Shown: positions 9,242 through 18,550, counted from the stretch's first letter. The stretch: DNA of 64,000 bases from Aggregatimonas sangjinii (GCF_005943945.1 NZ_CP040710.1:248001-312000); one strand, 5' to 3'. Made by a program: numbers and translations. Notes: generated from the letters alone by a model not told the origin.

Positions 9242-10810
9242 ATGGCAGGAGGAAAACAAACACCACGTCAGAAGATGATTAACCTAATGTATCTGGTTTT
9301 CATCGCGATGTTGGCACTGAACATGAGTAAAGAAGTACTTTCGGCTTTCGGTCTGATGAACGAAAAGCTAGAGGCTTCCAATACAAAGACCGGAGAGGAC
9401 AATATGGCGTTCTTTACGGGCTTGGAGACGAAAGCATCGGAAGATGCTACTAAATACGGGCCTTTGTTAGAGAAGGCGCAGGAAATCAAAGGATTGTCTG
9501 CAGCGTATTATACCTACTTAGATGAGTTGAAGGCCGATTTAAAAGGCCAAGTCGATGATCCAAAGGATTACATGACCATGGATCAAGCCGATTACACGAA
9601 CCAATTGTTCTTCTCAGGAGACAACCTTTCCGAAAAAGGACAGGAATTCCTGAAAAAGCTTAACGATTACAGAACGTCAGTAGTAAAGGCGATACCTGCG
9701 AGTATGGCCGGTATCAAAGCTTCTGCCGAGAGTCGTTTTGAGACTGGAGACAAAGATGGTAAGGTAGAAAAATCCGATGGTACAAAGGCCGATTGGATGA
9801 ACTATCACTTTGAAGGATATCCTTTAGTAGCGTCTATTACAAAGATCACTTCTTTGCAAGCGGACATCAAAGCTATCGAAGAGGCTGCCTTGAAGAATAT
9901 GTTGGCCGGTGAATTGACAGAGCAGGTTTCTCTAAAGAACTTTGCTACCTCTTTGCAGGGAAGTAAGTCAGCTTATTACGCTGGTGAGAAGTATGATGGC
10001 AAGATCATCATTAGCAAGACCGATAATTCGTCTACCCCAGTTAGGGCAGAGTTGACCTTGGACGGTAGAAAATTGAGCGAAGGTTCCGATTATAAAATCG
10101 AGGCCGGTGGTATCAAAATGTTGATCGGTGCCGGTAGTCCTGGTGATCATACTGTTGCGGGAACCATGTATTTCCAGCAGGATGGTGAAGAGGTTCCTGT
10201 TGAGGTCAAGAATTCGTTCGCGGTAATTTCTAAACCGAATGCTGCTTTAATTGCCGCAGATAAGATGAACGTAGTGTATCGCGGTGTTGCGAACCCAATG
10301 TCTATCTCTATCCCTGGTATTCCGAATAACAAGGTTAGGGCATCTGCTCCCGGTCTTAAAGCCGTAAGTGGTAGTAAATATGTCATGAATCCTCAAAAAG
10401 GACGAACAGTTACGATTACTGCATCAGGTACGTTACCAGATGGTCAGGGTGTTTCTTCTAAGTCTGAATTCAGGATCAAGGATATTCCACGACCTGCAGG
10501 TTCTTTGAGCAAGCAAGCCGGTAGCATCAAGTTGCCACGTAAAAACGTTGAAATCGGTACCGTAGGTGCTGTATTGGAAGACTTCGATTTTGATTTGAAC
10601 ATGAAAGTTAGTGGGTTCAAATTCAAAGTACCGGGTCAGCCCACCGTAAGTGTTTCCGGTAGTAAGTTGGATGGTAGGGCCAAATCGGCGCTAAAACGTG
10701 CCAAGAGAGGTGACGCTGTCCAGATATTCGATATCAACGCTTACATCAGTAATAACAAGAGCTACAAGTTGAAGAAAGTATCTCCGGTTGTTATTGAGTT
10801 GACGAACTAA
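9242..10810 (+). CDS. gldM: Gliding motility / T9SS motor protein GldM
   Basis: GldM is the periplasm-spanning partner of GldL that carries motion from the inner membrane to the GldK/GldN ring. The N-terminus MAGGKQTPRQKMINLMYLVF contains the short cytoplasmic segment, followed by a single transmembrane helix at about residues 12-32 (MINLMYLVFIAMLALNMSKE). The remaining 490 residues form a long periplasmic region of an N-terminal helical part and successive beta-rich Ig-like domains, ending with LKKVSPVVIELTN. The length of 522 aa and start sequence match the family. A strong terminator-like hairpin follows the stop codon, before gldN. Confidence 0.95.
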   Translation: MAGGKQTPRQKMINLMYLVFIAMLALNMSKEVLSAFGLMNEKLEASNTKTGEDNMAFFTGLETKASEDATKYGPLLEKAQEIKGLSAAYYTYLDELKADLKGQVDDPKDYMTMDQADYTNQLFFSGDNLSEKGQEFLKKLNDYRTSVVKAIPASMAGIKASAESRFETGDKDGKVEKSDGTKADWMNYHFEGYPLVASITKITSLQADIKAIEEAALKNMLAGELTEQVSLKNFATSLQGSKSAYYAGEKYDGKIIISKTDNSSTPVRAELTLDGRKLSEGSDYKIEAGGIKMLIGAGSPGDHTVAGTMYFQQDGEEVPVEVKNSFAVISKPNAALIAADKMNVVYRGVANPMSISIPGIPNNKVRASAPGLKAVSGSKYVMNPQKGRTVTITASGTLPDGQGVSSKSEFRIKDIPRPAGSLSKQAGSIKLPRKNVEIGTVGAVLEDFDFDLNMKVSGFKFKVPGQPTVSVSGSKLDGRAKSALKRAKRGDAVQIFDINAYISNNKSYKLKKVSPVVIELTN

Positions 10811-10822
10811 TAATGAGTACAG

Positions 10823-10857
10823 ACCGAACGGCATTAAGCCGTTCGGTTCTTTTAAAT
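10823..10857 (+). terminator. Terminator-like hairpin between gldM and gldN
   Basis: A 10-bp perfect stem, ACCGAACGGC (10823-10832) pairing with GCCGTTCGGT (10838-10847) around the loop ATTAA, is followed by TCTTTT and then an AT-rich stretch ending in TTTTTTT. It lies 12 bases after the gldM stop and 19 bases before the gldN ATG. It has the form of an intrinsic terminator or attenuator inside the operon. Confidence 0.7.
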
Positions 10858-10866
10858 TTTTTTGAG

Positions 10867-11769
10867 ATGAATTGGAAAAATGTTTTAGTAATCGGAGCAG
10901 TAGCCTTGTTGCCTGCTTCAATGATGGCTCAGGCCAACATTCTGAATGCCAAGAAACCAGAGGAAATCGGTAAAAAGACCGAAGCCCAAAAGGCCTTGGA
11001 TAATGATGCTCCCTTAGAGTACGGTTATGTTGATGACAGGGATATTCTCTGGTCAAAGACCGTCTGGGAAGTAATAGATCTTGACGAACGTGTCAACTTT
11101 CCCCTATACTATCCTACCGATACGGTAGATATCGGGGCCGACAGACGTTCTTTATACGATGTTTTGATCAAGAACATCAAGAACGGTAAATTGGAAGATG
11201 TTTACGTAGACTCTTATTTTACCGAAAAAAGAAACTTCGGTGACCTATCGGCAACGCTTAGAGCTGTCGATACCCTTGAGTACGGTTATGAGCAGATCAA
11301 CGCCGGTGAAGAGCTTTCTCCTGAATATATCACGGAAAGAGATCTTGGAGCTGCCGATGTCGAGGAGTACCGTATCAAAGGAATCTGGTATTTTGACAAG
11401 CGTCAAGGCGAATTGAAATATCGCTTGCTTGGGATTGCACCAGTTGCTCCCGACGTAAACTTTATAGACGATGAGTCTATGGATCCAGCCGATGCGAAAG
11501 TTGAATTATTCTGGGTATGGTACCCAGGGGCAAGACAGATTTTGCACGAAGCAAAGGTCTTCAATCAACGCAATTCAGCACAGCCCATCTCTTTCGATAT
11601 GCTTTTGAACTCACGTAGGTTCAATGGTGTCATCTATCGGGAAGATAATGTGCATGGAGACCGAAAAGTCAACGATTACATTGCTGACAATGCATTGTTT
11701 CAACTACTTGAAGCCAAACGAATCAAGGAAGTTATCCGAGACAGAGAGCAAGATATGTGGGCGTATTAA
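10867..11769 (+). CDS. gldN: Gliding motility protein GldN
   Basis: GldN is a periplasmic protein that forms rings with GldK beneath the outer membrane and is needed for type IX secretion. I chose ATG 10867 because it starts a clean signal peptide (MNWKNVLVIGAVALLPASMMAQ, cleavage after AQ). The open frame extends back to an ATG at 10813, but that stretch encodes the upstream hairpin and would put 18 unlikely residues before the signal. The mature part contains the usual GldN region with conserved aromatic and acidic residues (YGYVDDRDILWSKTVWEVIDLDERVNFPLYYP split over residues about 38-70). It is the last gene of the cluster and is followed by a clear terminator. The mature length of about 280 aa is normal. 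Confidence 0.94.
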   Translation: MNWKNVLVIGAVALLPASMMAQANILNAKKPEEIGKKTEAQKALDNDAPLEYGYVDDRDILWSKTVWEVIDLDERVNFPLYYPTDTVDIGADRRSLYDVLIKNIKNGKLEDVYVDSYFTEKRNFGDLSATLRAVDTLEYGYEQINAGEELSPEYITERDLGAADVEEYRIKGIWYFDKRQGELKYRLLGIAPVAPDVNFIDDESMDPADAKVELFWVWYPGARQILHEAKVFNQRNSAQPISFDMLLNSRRFNGVIYREDNVHGDRKVNDYIADNALFQLLEAKRIKEVIRDREQDMWAY

Positions 11770-11800
11770 CACCCAAGAATATTCCAATTCAAAATAATAG

Positions 11801-11831
11801 AAGCCCTGACAGTAATGTTGGGGCTTTTTTT
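11801..11831 (+). terminator. Intrinsic terminator after gldN
   Basis: The stem AAGCCCTGAC / GTTGGGGCTT (two G-T wobbles) surrounds the loop AGTAAT and is followed by a run of T. It lies 31 bases after the gldN stop and fits a rho-independent terminator for the gldKLMN transcript. Confidence 0.8.
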
Positions 11832-11907
11832 GTTCGTCTTTGCCAGAACCTCATTTGCTTCAAACAAGCAAGGCCTCGCAATGACTGCTAATAACTACCT
11901 TTGTGCT

Positions 11908-12963
11908 ATGTTAGATTATCTAGTAGTTGGTTTAGGTCTTGCAGGCGTTTCTTTCTGCGAAACCCTGGAACGCAGCGGAAAGACCTTTACCGTTATTAAT
12001 GATTCCTCACAGCAAGCCTCGAAAGTCGCTGGGGGAATGTTTAACCCGGTAATCTTAAAACGGTTTACCGGAGTATGGAATGCCGAAGAACAGCTTGCGG
12101 AGATGCTTCCGTTTTATAGCGCCTTGGAGAAGAAATTAGGGCTAGGGCTTATCGAAACCTTTGGGGTCATGCGCCGTTTTGCATCGGTCGAAGAGCAGAA
12201 TGATTGGTTCTCGGCCGCGGATAAGAGCGCGTTGCAACCGTATCTATCTACCAAAATCCACCCGAATAAAAATCCAGCGATAAAGGCGCCATTTGGTTTT
12301 GGAGAAGTACTCGGTACGGGTAAAATAGATTGTGCCAAGCTATTGACCAGTTATAATAATCATCTCGAAAAGAATAACACGATTATCTCTGAAACCTTCG
12401 ACTATGACGAATTGCAAGTAGTATCCGATAGTATAACCTACAAAGGATTGAGGGCCAAACAAATCGTTTTTGCCGAAGGGTATGGCATGCACCGCAATCC
12501 GTATTTCAATTATCTCCCATTGACGGGGACCAAAGGGGAGTACTTGATTATAAAAGCTCCGCAACTAAACGAATCAAATGCGATTAAGGCGTCCATTTTT
12601 GTGATTCCAGAGGGAAACGACCGCTACCGGATCGGCGCAACCTACAAATGGAAGGACAAAACGAATCAACCGACCGATGGTGCCAAAACAGAGTTGATCG
12701 ATAAACTGGATGCCTTGGTAAGCTGTGATTATAAGGTTGTAAATCAATTGGCCGGGATACGCCCCACGGTAACCGATAGAAGGCCACTGGTCGGAAAGCA
12801 TCCGAAATATACTAATATATATGTGTTGAACGGGTTTGGTTCCAGAGGGGTCATGATAGGGCCATGGGCCTCACGAAGGCTGCTGCATTTTATTGAGGAA
12901 GGAAAACCTTTGACTCCAGAGATGGATATCTCAAGATTTACGGCGAAGTATTATTCGAAATAG
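11908..12963 (+). CDS. FAD-dependent oxidoreductase (DAO/glycine oxidase-like)
   Basis: The 351-residue product has a dinucleotide-binding beta-alpha-beta at its very N-terminus (MLDYLVVGLGLAGVSFCETL, GxGxxG type) and a C-terminal DAO-like FAD motif (NQLAGIRPTVTDRRPLVG, then VLNGFGSRGVMIGPWASRRLL), as in ThiO/DadA-type amine oxidoreductases and the FAD half of MnmC. The substrate cannot be told from the sequence. The frame is open back to 11815, but ATG 11908 starts directly at the nucleotide-binding strand and is preceded by an exact TAnnTTTG (TACCTTTG, 11896-11903), which would give an almost leaderless message. The 3' end overlaps the convergent DUF983 gene by 26 bases. Confidence 0.85.
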   Translation: MLDYLVVGLGLAGVSFCETLERSGKTFTVINDSSQQASKVAGGMFNPVILKRFTGVWNAEEQLAEMLPFYSALEKKLGLGLIETFGVMRRFASVEEQNDWFSAADKSALQPYLSTKIHPNKNPAIKAPFGFGEVLGTGKIDCAKLLTSYNNHLEKNNTIISETFDYDELQVVSDSITYKGLRAKQIVFAEGYGMHRNPYFNYLPLTGTKGEYLIIKAPQLNESNAIKASIFVIPEGNDRYRIGATYKWKDKTNQPTDGAKTELIDKLDALVSCDYKVVNQLAGIRPTVTDRRPLVGKHPKYTNIYVLNGFGSRGVMIGPWASRRLLHFIEEGKPLTPEMDISRFTAKYYSK

Positions 12964-13342
12964 GTTTGGCGGCATCGGGGTCGTACTTGAAAAACAGGTT
13001 GATCCAAATATTCCGCGATAGTCTAATAATCACCGGCATAAAGGCGACCATAGTAATAACGATGGCTATAAATGAGGTGAAGAGCGAAGTGCCCATGATT
13101 AATTTTGAAATTACAAAGGCAGCGACTGCGAAGGCAATACCCACTGCATAGCTGACGTACATTGCACCGTAGAAAAAAGAGGGTTCGATTTTATACTTGG
13201 TACCGCAATGTGAACAACGTTCGTTCATTTTGAACAAATGCCCCGGTTTGTACGGGTTTTTTGAAACATACATACTTTCCAAATGGCATTTGGGGCAACT
13301 TCCGGTTAAAATGCTATATAATTTAGTTCCTTTTCGTAACAT
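12938..13342 (-). CDS. DUF983 family membrane protein
   Basis: This is a small membrane protein of 134 aa. The N-terminal half has two Cys pairs that look like a zinc ribbon: CPKCH at residues 15-19 and CSHCG at about 43-47. It is followed by two hydrophobic helices (about residues 59-80 and 87-107) and a short charged tail. This layout is diagnostic of DUF983, a family widespread in Bacteroidota and Alphaproteobacteria with no settled function. The gene is convergent with the FAD oxidoreductase, overlapping it by 26 bases, and divergent from the ABC-F gene. Confidence 0.88.
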   Translation of the reverse strand: MLRKGTKLYSILTGSCPKCHLESMYVSKNPYKPGHLFKMNERCSHCGTKYKIEPSFFYGAMYVSYAVGIAFAVAAFVISKLIMGTSLFTSFIAIVITMVAFMPVIIRLSRNIWINLFFKYDPDAAKPISNNTSP

Positions 13343-13609
13343 TCACTGCTTTTTTTTATTGTATACCTATCTTAATACACTTCCTTTCCTTTAATAGTCC
13401 AATGGCGAGGTTCGGACCTGCACGTCCATTAAGAGTGTAAGTTCAAGAGGAAAAACATACCTTTGCAACTTCTTTATGTAAAGGTACTGGTTTGCCTTTT
13501 TTTATCACACGATTTACTATAATATCAATTGATATAGTAATCGGAATATTCTGAATTTTTGAACCTTCATGTGAGGTGTAGACTAGAATCCGTTTTTGAT
13601 TTATAAATT

Positions 13610-15526
13610 ATGTTGAACGTCCATAATCTTTCCGTTGCTTTCGGTGGTGAATATCTTTTTGAGGAAATCTCATTCCGTTTGAACGGGGGTGACCGTGTGG
13701 GCCTTATCGGAAAGAACGGGGCGGGTAAATCCACCTTGTTGAAGCTGCTTGTAAAAGATATGCCGTTGGACACGGGGGTGATTGCCATGGAGAAGGACAT
13801 CAAAATAGGTTTCCTTAGACAGGACATCGATTTTGAGCAGGGGCGAACGGTTTTGGAAGAGGCGTACCAGGCTTTTGAGGAAATCAAAAGGTTGGAGGCG
13901 AAGTTGGACCATATTAACCAGCAACTGGCCGAGCGAACCGACTATGAATCTGAAAGCTATAATCAGTTGATTATCGATTTGAGCGATATTACCCATCACT
14001 ATGAGATTATCGGGGGGTATAATTACCAAGGGGAGACCGAGAAAATTTTACTGGGACTGGGTTTTAAACGGGAAGATTTCACTAAAAAAACGGACACCTT
14101 TTCCGGTGGATGGCGCATGCGTATCGAGCTGGCCAAGTTGCTCTTGCAAAGTAATGATGTACTACTCCTGGATGAGCCTACCAACCACTTGGATATCGAA
14201 TCGATTATCTGGTTGGAACAATTTCTGAATTCCTTTCCGGGAGCGGTAATGATCGTTTCGCACGATAAGATGTTTTTGGACAATGTTACGAACCGTACCA
14301 TTGAGATATCCTTGGGCAGAATATACGATTACAACAAGCCCTATACCGAATTCCTAAAACTTCGCGGTGAAATCAAGGAACAGCAGATGAACGCCCAAAA
14401 GAACCAGGATAGGGAGATACAGCAGGCGGAACGGTTGATTGAGAAATTCAGGGCGAAAAGCAGCAAAGCCTCCATGGCGCAATCGTTGATCAAGAAACTG
14501 GATAAGATGGACCGCATAGAGGTCGATGAAGACGACAATGCGGTAATGAACGTTCGTTTTCCGGTATCGATTACGCCGGGGAAGGTGGTGGCGGAAATCG
14601 AAGGCCTTTCTAAAAGTTACGGCGACAATCATGTTTTGAGCGATATCGATTTGCTTTTGGAAAGGGATAGTAAAACGGCCTTTGTCGGTCAGAATGGGCA
14701 GGGGAAATCCACTTTGGCAAAAATTATGGTAGGGGAAATCGACCATAAGGGCAAAGTAAAGCTGGGCCACAATGTCCAGATCGGATATTTTGCCCAAAAC
14801 CAAGCAGAATACCTTGATGGTAATAAAACGGTGCTCGACACGATGATCGATGCCGCGAATGAAAAAAATAGGAGCAAGGTACGCGATATACTGGGTTCGT
14901 TTCTCTTTCGGGGCGATGAGGTCGAGAAATATGTAAAGGTACTATCAGGAGGCGAGCGCAACAGGCTGGCCTTGGCGAAAATGTTATTACAGCCCTTTAA
15001 TGTTTTGGTGATGGATGAGCCGACCAATCACTTGGATATTAAATCAAAGAACGTGCTCAAGGAAGCCTTAAAGAATTTTGACGGAACGCTTATTTTGGTA
15101 TCGCACGACAGGGATTTTCTTCAAGGCCTTACCAATAAGGTATACGAGTTTAAGGATAGAAAGATAAAAGCGTATTTGGGCGATATCGATTATTACTTGG
15201 AACAGCGAAAAGCACAAGATTTTAGGGCCATTGAAAAAAAGCAGCAACAGGCCAAGGTGGTTGCCAAAACAAAACAATCTACCAACGATTTTAAGGATCA
15301 GAAAAAAGTGAAATCCCTTAAAAATCAATTGAGTTCGGTCGAGTCCAAAATTTCGCAATTGGAAAAGGAAATCGCGAAAATAGACCACGAACTTTTAATG
15401 GAATATGACAAAACGATTGCCCAGCCCAACTTTTTTGAGACCTATCAACAAAAAAAATCAAGATTGGAAAGGTTGATGGAAAAGTGGGAAGAGATGTCCT
15501 CGGCACTCGAATCGGTTACCTCTTGA
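13610..15526 (+). CDS. ABC-F family ATP-binding protein (translation factor type)
   Basis: A soluble tandem-ATPase protein of 638 aa without membrane helices. The first nucleotide-binding domain has Walker A GKNGAGKS (residues 34-41), the signature FSGGWRMRIELAK and Walker B LLLDEPTNHLD. The second has GQNGQGKS, LSGGERNRLALAK and VLVMDEPTNHLD. A charged linker of about 70 residues lies between them (the ABC-F P-site tRNA-interacting motif region), and the C-terminus is a Lys/Glu-rich coiled coil of the Uup/YheS type. Such proteins bind the ribosomal E site and relieve stalling. An exact TAnnTTTG (TACCTTTG) lies at 13458-13465, about 145 bases upstream. Most likely a Uup/YheS-type housekeeping factor rather than an antibiotic-resistance one, but this is inference. 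Confidence 0.92.
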   Translation: MLNVHNLSVAFGGEYLFEEISFRLNGGDRVGLIGKNGAGKSTLLKLLVKDMPLDTGVIAMEKDIKIGFLRQDIDFEQGRTVLEEAYQAFEEIKRLEAKLDHINQQLAERTDYESESYNQLIIDLSDITHHYEIIGGYNYQGETEKILLGLGFKREDFTKKTDTFSGGWRMRIELAKLLLQSNDVLLLDEPTNHLDIESIIWLEQFLNSFPGAVMIVSHDKMFLDNVTNRTIEISLGRIYDYNKPYTEFLKLRGEIKEQQMNAQKNQDREIQQAERLIEKFRAKSSKASMAQSLIKKLDKMDRIEVDEDDNAVMNVRFPVSITPGKVVAEIEGLSKSYGDNHVLSDIDLLLERDSKTAFVGQNGQGKSTLAKIMVGEIDHKGKVKLGHNVQIGYFAQNQAEYLDGNKTVLDTMIDAANEKNRSKVRDILGSFLFRGDEVEKYVKVLSGGERNRLALAKMLLQPFNVLVMDEPTNHLDIKSKNVLKEALKNFDGTLILVSHDRDFLQGLTNKVYEFKDRKIKAYLGDIDYYLEQRKAQDFRAIEKKQQQAKVVAKTKQSTNDFKDQKKVKSLKNQLSSVESKISQLEKEIAKIDHELLMEYDKTIAQPNFFETYQQKKSRLERLMEKWEEMSSALESVTS

Positions 15527-15702
15527 CGAAAATAAGAGGTCTTCAAACTAGCTCACCACAAAAAACACCACTTTCACAACATATACGGGCGTTTCACCGA
15601 TATTTTTTGTCCTTCGACCGAGTTTTAGCGTTATTTGTAGGGTGATTCCTCCCAATGTAGGATTTACCAAACCCTAAACCCGAATTAAAAATATCAAGAC
15701 CT

Positions 15703-16593
15703 ATGAAGAAGTTGTTTTCTACCCTTGTGTTAGTATTGTTAACGGTAACAACAATCCTTGCCGAAGTTCCCAAAAAAGAAAAAAAGGCACTTATCGAATT
15801 TTTTGAAAGTACCAATGGGGCAGCATGGACCCAGCCATGGGATTTAAGTACTCCGGTAGATACGTGGTACGGCGTCAAGGTATTTAACAACCACGTGGTC
15901 GAAATCAATTTATTTCGAAATAACCTTCAGGGAACCATTCCGGAGAGTATTTATAAGTTGAAGAACTTAAGGGTGCTCAATTTGGCCTTCAATGGTATAA
16001 AAGGGGTACTACCTAGCAAGATGATTAAACTTAAAAACCTGGAAGTCGTTAAGGTAGAAATGAATAAAATTAAGGGCGAGCTTCCAGAAAAGATGGGTAA
16101 TATGGAAAGTTTGGTGGAATTTACCGCTTTCAATAATTTTTTGTCGGGAGCCATTCCTCAAAGTCTTGGTGCTATTCAGGGCTTGAGAATTTTGAATTTA
16201 TCCAGTAATGATCTTGAAGGAACCATACCCGAATCGTTGGGGAATTTGGCAAGTCTAGAGAATTTGGGTCTTTTTGAGAATAAGTTGAATGGAGCTATTC
16301 CGCACGAAATAGGCAAGTTGTATAAATTAAAGGAGCTGGTGTTGGCGAATAATCAGTTGGGTGGCGATATCCCTGTTGAGTTCGGCCAATTGGCCAGTTT
16401 GAAGGTACTGCAGATTCAGAACAACAAGTTCGATTCATTCAAAAACCTGCAACTTATGGACACCCAGGACATGCTTGTACTCGACTTCGGCAATGGCGGG
16501 GAGAAAATCGACTTTAAGAAATTCGACTTTAGCAAAACCCGGATGGCCGATACAAAATTCGAGGATGGCGAAGAGGTAGACGATAAAAACTAA
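15703..16593 (+). CDS. Secreted plant-type leucine-rich-repeat protein
   Basis: A signal peptide (MKKLFSTLVLVLLTVTTILAE) precedes an N-terminal cap of about 40 residues with the W-rich stretch NGAAWTQPWDL, which resembles the LRRNT_2 cap of plant receptors. About seven 24-residue repeats follow from residue about 66, of the plant-specific form LxxLxLxxNxLxGxIPxxLGxLxx (for example LRILNLSSNDLEGTIPESLG). The repeats end in a partial eighth and an acidic tail (KFEDGEEVDDKN). The protein is exported and probably binds another protein or glycan at the surface; no partner is indicated by the neighbours. No T9SS C-terminal sorting domain is visible. Confidence 0.88.
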   Translation: MKKLFSTLVLVLLTVTTILAEVPKKEKKALIEFFESTNGAAWTQPWDLSTPVDTWYGVKVFNNHVVEINLFRNNLQGTIPESIYKLKNLRVLNLAFNGIKGVLPSKMIKLKNLEVVKVEMNKIKGELPEKMGNMESLVEFTAFNNFLSGAIPQSLGAIQGLRILNLSSNDLEGTIPESLGNLASLENLGLFENKLNGAIPHEIGKLYKLKELVLANNQLGGDIPVEFGQLASLKVLQIQNNKFDSFKNLQLMDTQDMLVLDFGNGGEKIDFKKFDFSKTRMADTKFEDGEEVDDKN

Positions 16594-16719
16594 ACCGCTA
16601 CATCTCGAATACGCCGCGGTAGAATAAGATAGGTGTTCACAGTATCAGTGGATAGGATTGGAAATGTAGGAAAACGTTTTTCATCCCACTCGAGCATCGA
16701 GCATCTAACACCTAACACA

Positions 16720-17400
16720 TCACTCAACAATAACGATCTTACCACCGAAGACCTTATCCCGTTCCACATCCTTGGGATTGCCATGAATATAGATGTAGCC
16801 GCCTGCTCGCACTTTGGCTTCCACATGATCTGAGGCCTTAACGTTGGCGCGACCCCCTGCATTGACGACGACTTTCGTTTTTTCGGTATTGAGTTTTTCG
16901 TTTTCGACCCTACCACCTGTATTCACCATCACCTCTTGGGTCGCACTGCTTCCGTTCAGAATGATTTCACTTCCCGATATCGATTTCACATACACATCGT
17001 CCAAAGCGATTTTTAGGTTGATCTTACCGCCTTCCTGGGCTTTGATTTCCACACGTTCCCCTTTTATGGTCTCGTCGGAGATAATCTTGGCATTCTCATT
17101 GGCATCTATCAATGTTAAAGGCTCGGAATAATATAGGGTGCCTTGGGCTTCATCACCATCCATAAAGTTATCGAACTCCATCTTTATCTTCAGAAGACCG
17201 TCCTTATTTGAAATATTTATCTCGTCCTGGTCGTCGCCCGTGATGACCAACTTATTCTCGGTGCCTTTGACCAGTTTCACCACAATGCGGTCGTAGGCTT
17301 TGACCATTGTAAAGGGTTCGAGCTCCTTCGTGGTAGCTTTTTGCGCAATACCGACGTAAGATATCACGGATGCGAATAAAATGGCTAGTATGTTTTTCAT
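16720..17400 (-). CDS. DUF2807 (GIN/auto-transporter adhesin head) protein
   Basis: A 226-residue exported protein. ATG at 17400 begins a signal peptide (MKNILAILFASVISYVGIAQ); the frame extends 22 residues further upstream but that stretch has no signal character. The mature part is a repetitive beta-helix-like domain: FTMVKAYDRIVVKLVKG near the start, then short strands such as GGKINLKIALDDVYVKSISGSEI and NAGGRANVKASDHVEAKVRAGG. These features define the DUF2807/GIN family, common in Bacteroidota and of unknown function. It is divergent from the FGE-fold gene at 17506 and convergent with the LRR gene. Confidence 0.85.
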   Translation of the reverse strand: MKNILAILFASVISYVGIAQKATTKELEPFTMVKAYDRIVVKLVKGTENKLVITGDDQDEINISNKDGLLKIKMEFDNFMDGDEAQGTLYYSEPLTLIDANENAKIISDETIKGERVEIKAQEGGKINLKIALDDVYVKSISGSEIILNGSSATQEVMVNTGGRVENEKLNTEKTKVVVNAGGRANVKASDHVEAKVRAGGYIYIHGNPKDVERDKVFGGKIVIVE

Positions 17401-17505
17401 CAGAAATGTTTTAGTGTTCCAACATCTTTTGCAAAGGTCGTTCCAAAGGATATAATAATATCGCAAAGTAATTAAAATTCGATATTTTTAAAAAAAAATA
17501 GTCAA

Positions 17506-18522
17506 GTGGATAGCCGCGCTACAAATCGATATACAATACAAACCTTAAGAATTTTGGCCCTTTTTGTGGTATGGAGTACTTCTGGGCAGGAGACTGATTT
17601 GCGGAATGATGCTACTATCGATTCGACCATAAAAAGTTTTAGTGAACAGATACCTGAAACGGAAGTTCAATTTGACATGCTGCTAGTGCCCAAAGGGAAT
17701 TTCGTAATGGGAAGCCCTGAGAACGAAATTGGCCGAAATCCCGATGAAGGACCTCAAAAAGAAGTAGTCGTAGATTCCTTTTATATGGGTAAATACGAAG
17801 TGACTTGGGAAATCTTTGAACTATTCTTCAAACAGAACAAACAGCTTTTCGCCAAATTGGATGATGACCGGGTCATTAAAATCGATGCGATTACAAGACC
17901 AAGCCCTCCATATGAAGATCCCTCTTACGGTATGGGGAAAGAAGGTTTTCCAGCCGTCAGTATGTCGGCCTACTCGGCCTTGGTCTTTTGTAAATGGTTG
18001 AGTACGGTTACCGGGAGATTTTATCGATTGCCCACCGAGGCCGAATGGGAATACGCCGCCCGTGCCGGAAGCACTACGCCCTACCATTTTGAAAACCCAG
18101 AAGATATAGACACCTATGCGGTTTATTACCAAAATGCCGAAGGCAAGTATGCAGCCGTTGGCAGTAAGGCTCCGAATGCGTGGGGATTATATGATATGCA
18201 CGGGAATGTGGCCGAATGGACGTTGGACGAGTACAGAGCGGATAGCTACGCCGAAATGGAGCCGGACAACCCTTGGGTAACCCCGACCGTTATCCATCCT
18301 AGAGTGATACGGGGTGGTTCGTGGGATGACGATGCCGATGCCTTGCGTTCTGCCGCAAGACGAGGTTCTTCCCTTAAATTGCAAAAACGGGATCCTCAAA
18401 TTCCTAAAAGCTTTTGGTGGTTCACCGACGCGAATTTTGTCGGATTTCGATTAGTGAGTCCCGCTAAACAGCCTTCTGTTGACGCCCAGAAAAAGTTTTG
18501 GCAAACGGTGTTGGACGAATAA
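17506..18522 (+). CDS. FGE-sulfatase (SUMF1)-fold exported protein
   Basis: A 338-residue product starting at GTG; an in-frame stop lies 31 bases upstream and no ATG is available before the signal-like segment LRILALFVVWSTSGQ. The body is a formylglycine-generating-enzyme-type domain: MLLVPKGNFVMGSPENEIG near residue 59, VVVDSFYMGKYEVTWEIFE, YRLPTEAEWEYAARAG at about 173-188, LYDMHGNVAEWTLDEY and VIRGGSWDDDADALRSAARR. It is related in fold to GldK and GldJ but is shorter and has no lipobox, so it is not a gliding lipoprotein. No cysteine equivalent to the FGE copper site is evident. The YceI gene follows after 28 bases and is probably cotranscribed. Confidence 0.85.
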   Translation: MDSRATNRYTIQTLRILALFVVWSTSGQETDLRNDATIDSTIKSFSEQIPETEVQFDMLLVPKGNFVMGSPENEIGRNPDEGPQKEVVVDSFYMGKYEVTWEIFELFFKQNKQLFAKLDDDRVIKIDAITRPSPPYEDPSYGMGKEGFPAVSMSAYSALVFCKWLSTVTGRFYRLPTEAEWEYAARAGSTTPYHFENPEDIDTYAVYYQNAEGKYAAVGSKAPNAWGLYDMHGNVAEWTLDEYRADSYAEMEPDNPWVTPTVIHPRVIRGGSWDDDADALRSAARRGSSLKLQKRDPQIPKSFWWFTDANFVGFRLVSPAKQPSVDAQKKFWQTVLDE

Positions 18523-18550
18523 GCGCGAATCGAACTAGCAGTACTATTCT

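Noticed and set aside
11853-11887. TTGCTTCAAACAAGCAA small hairpin and TCGCAATGAC tail
   Set aside because: It resembles the dispersed intergenic repeats common in this phylum, but one short copy is not enough to call an element.
16688-16712. CGAGCATCGAGCATC-type short direct repeat downstream of the LRR gene
   Set aside because: Only two short units; it may be a remnant of a dispersed repeat but cannot be supported from one copy.
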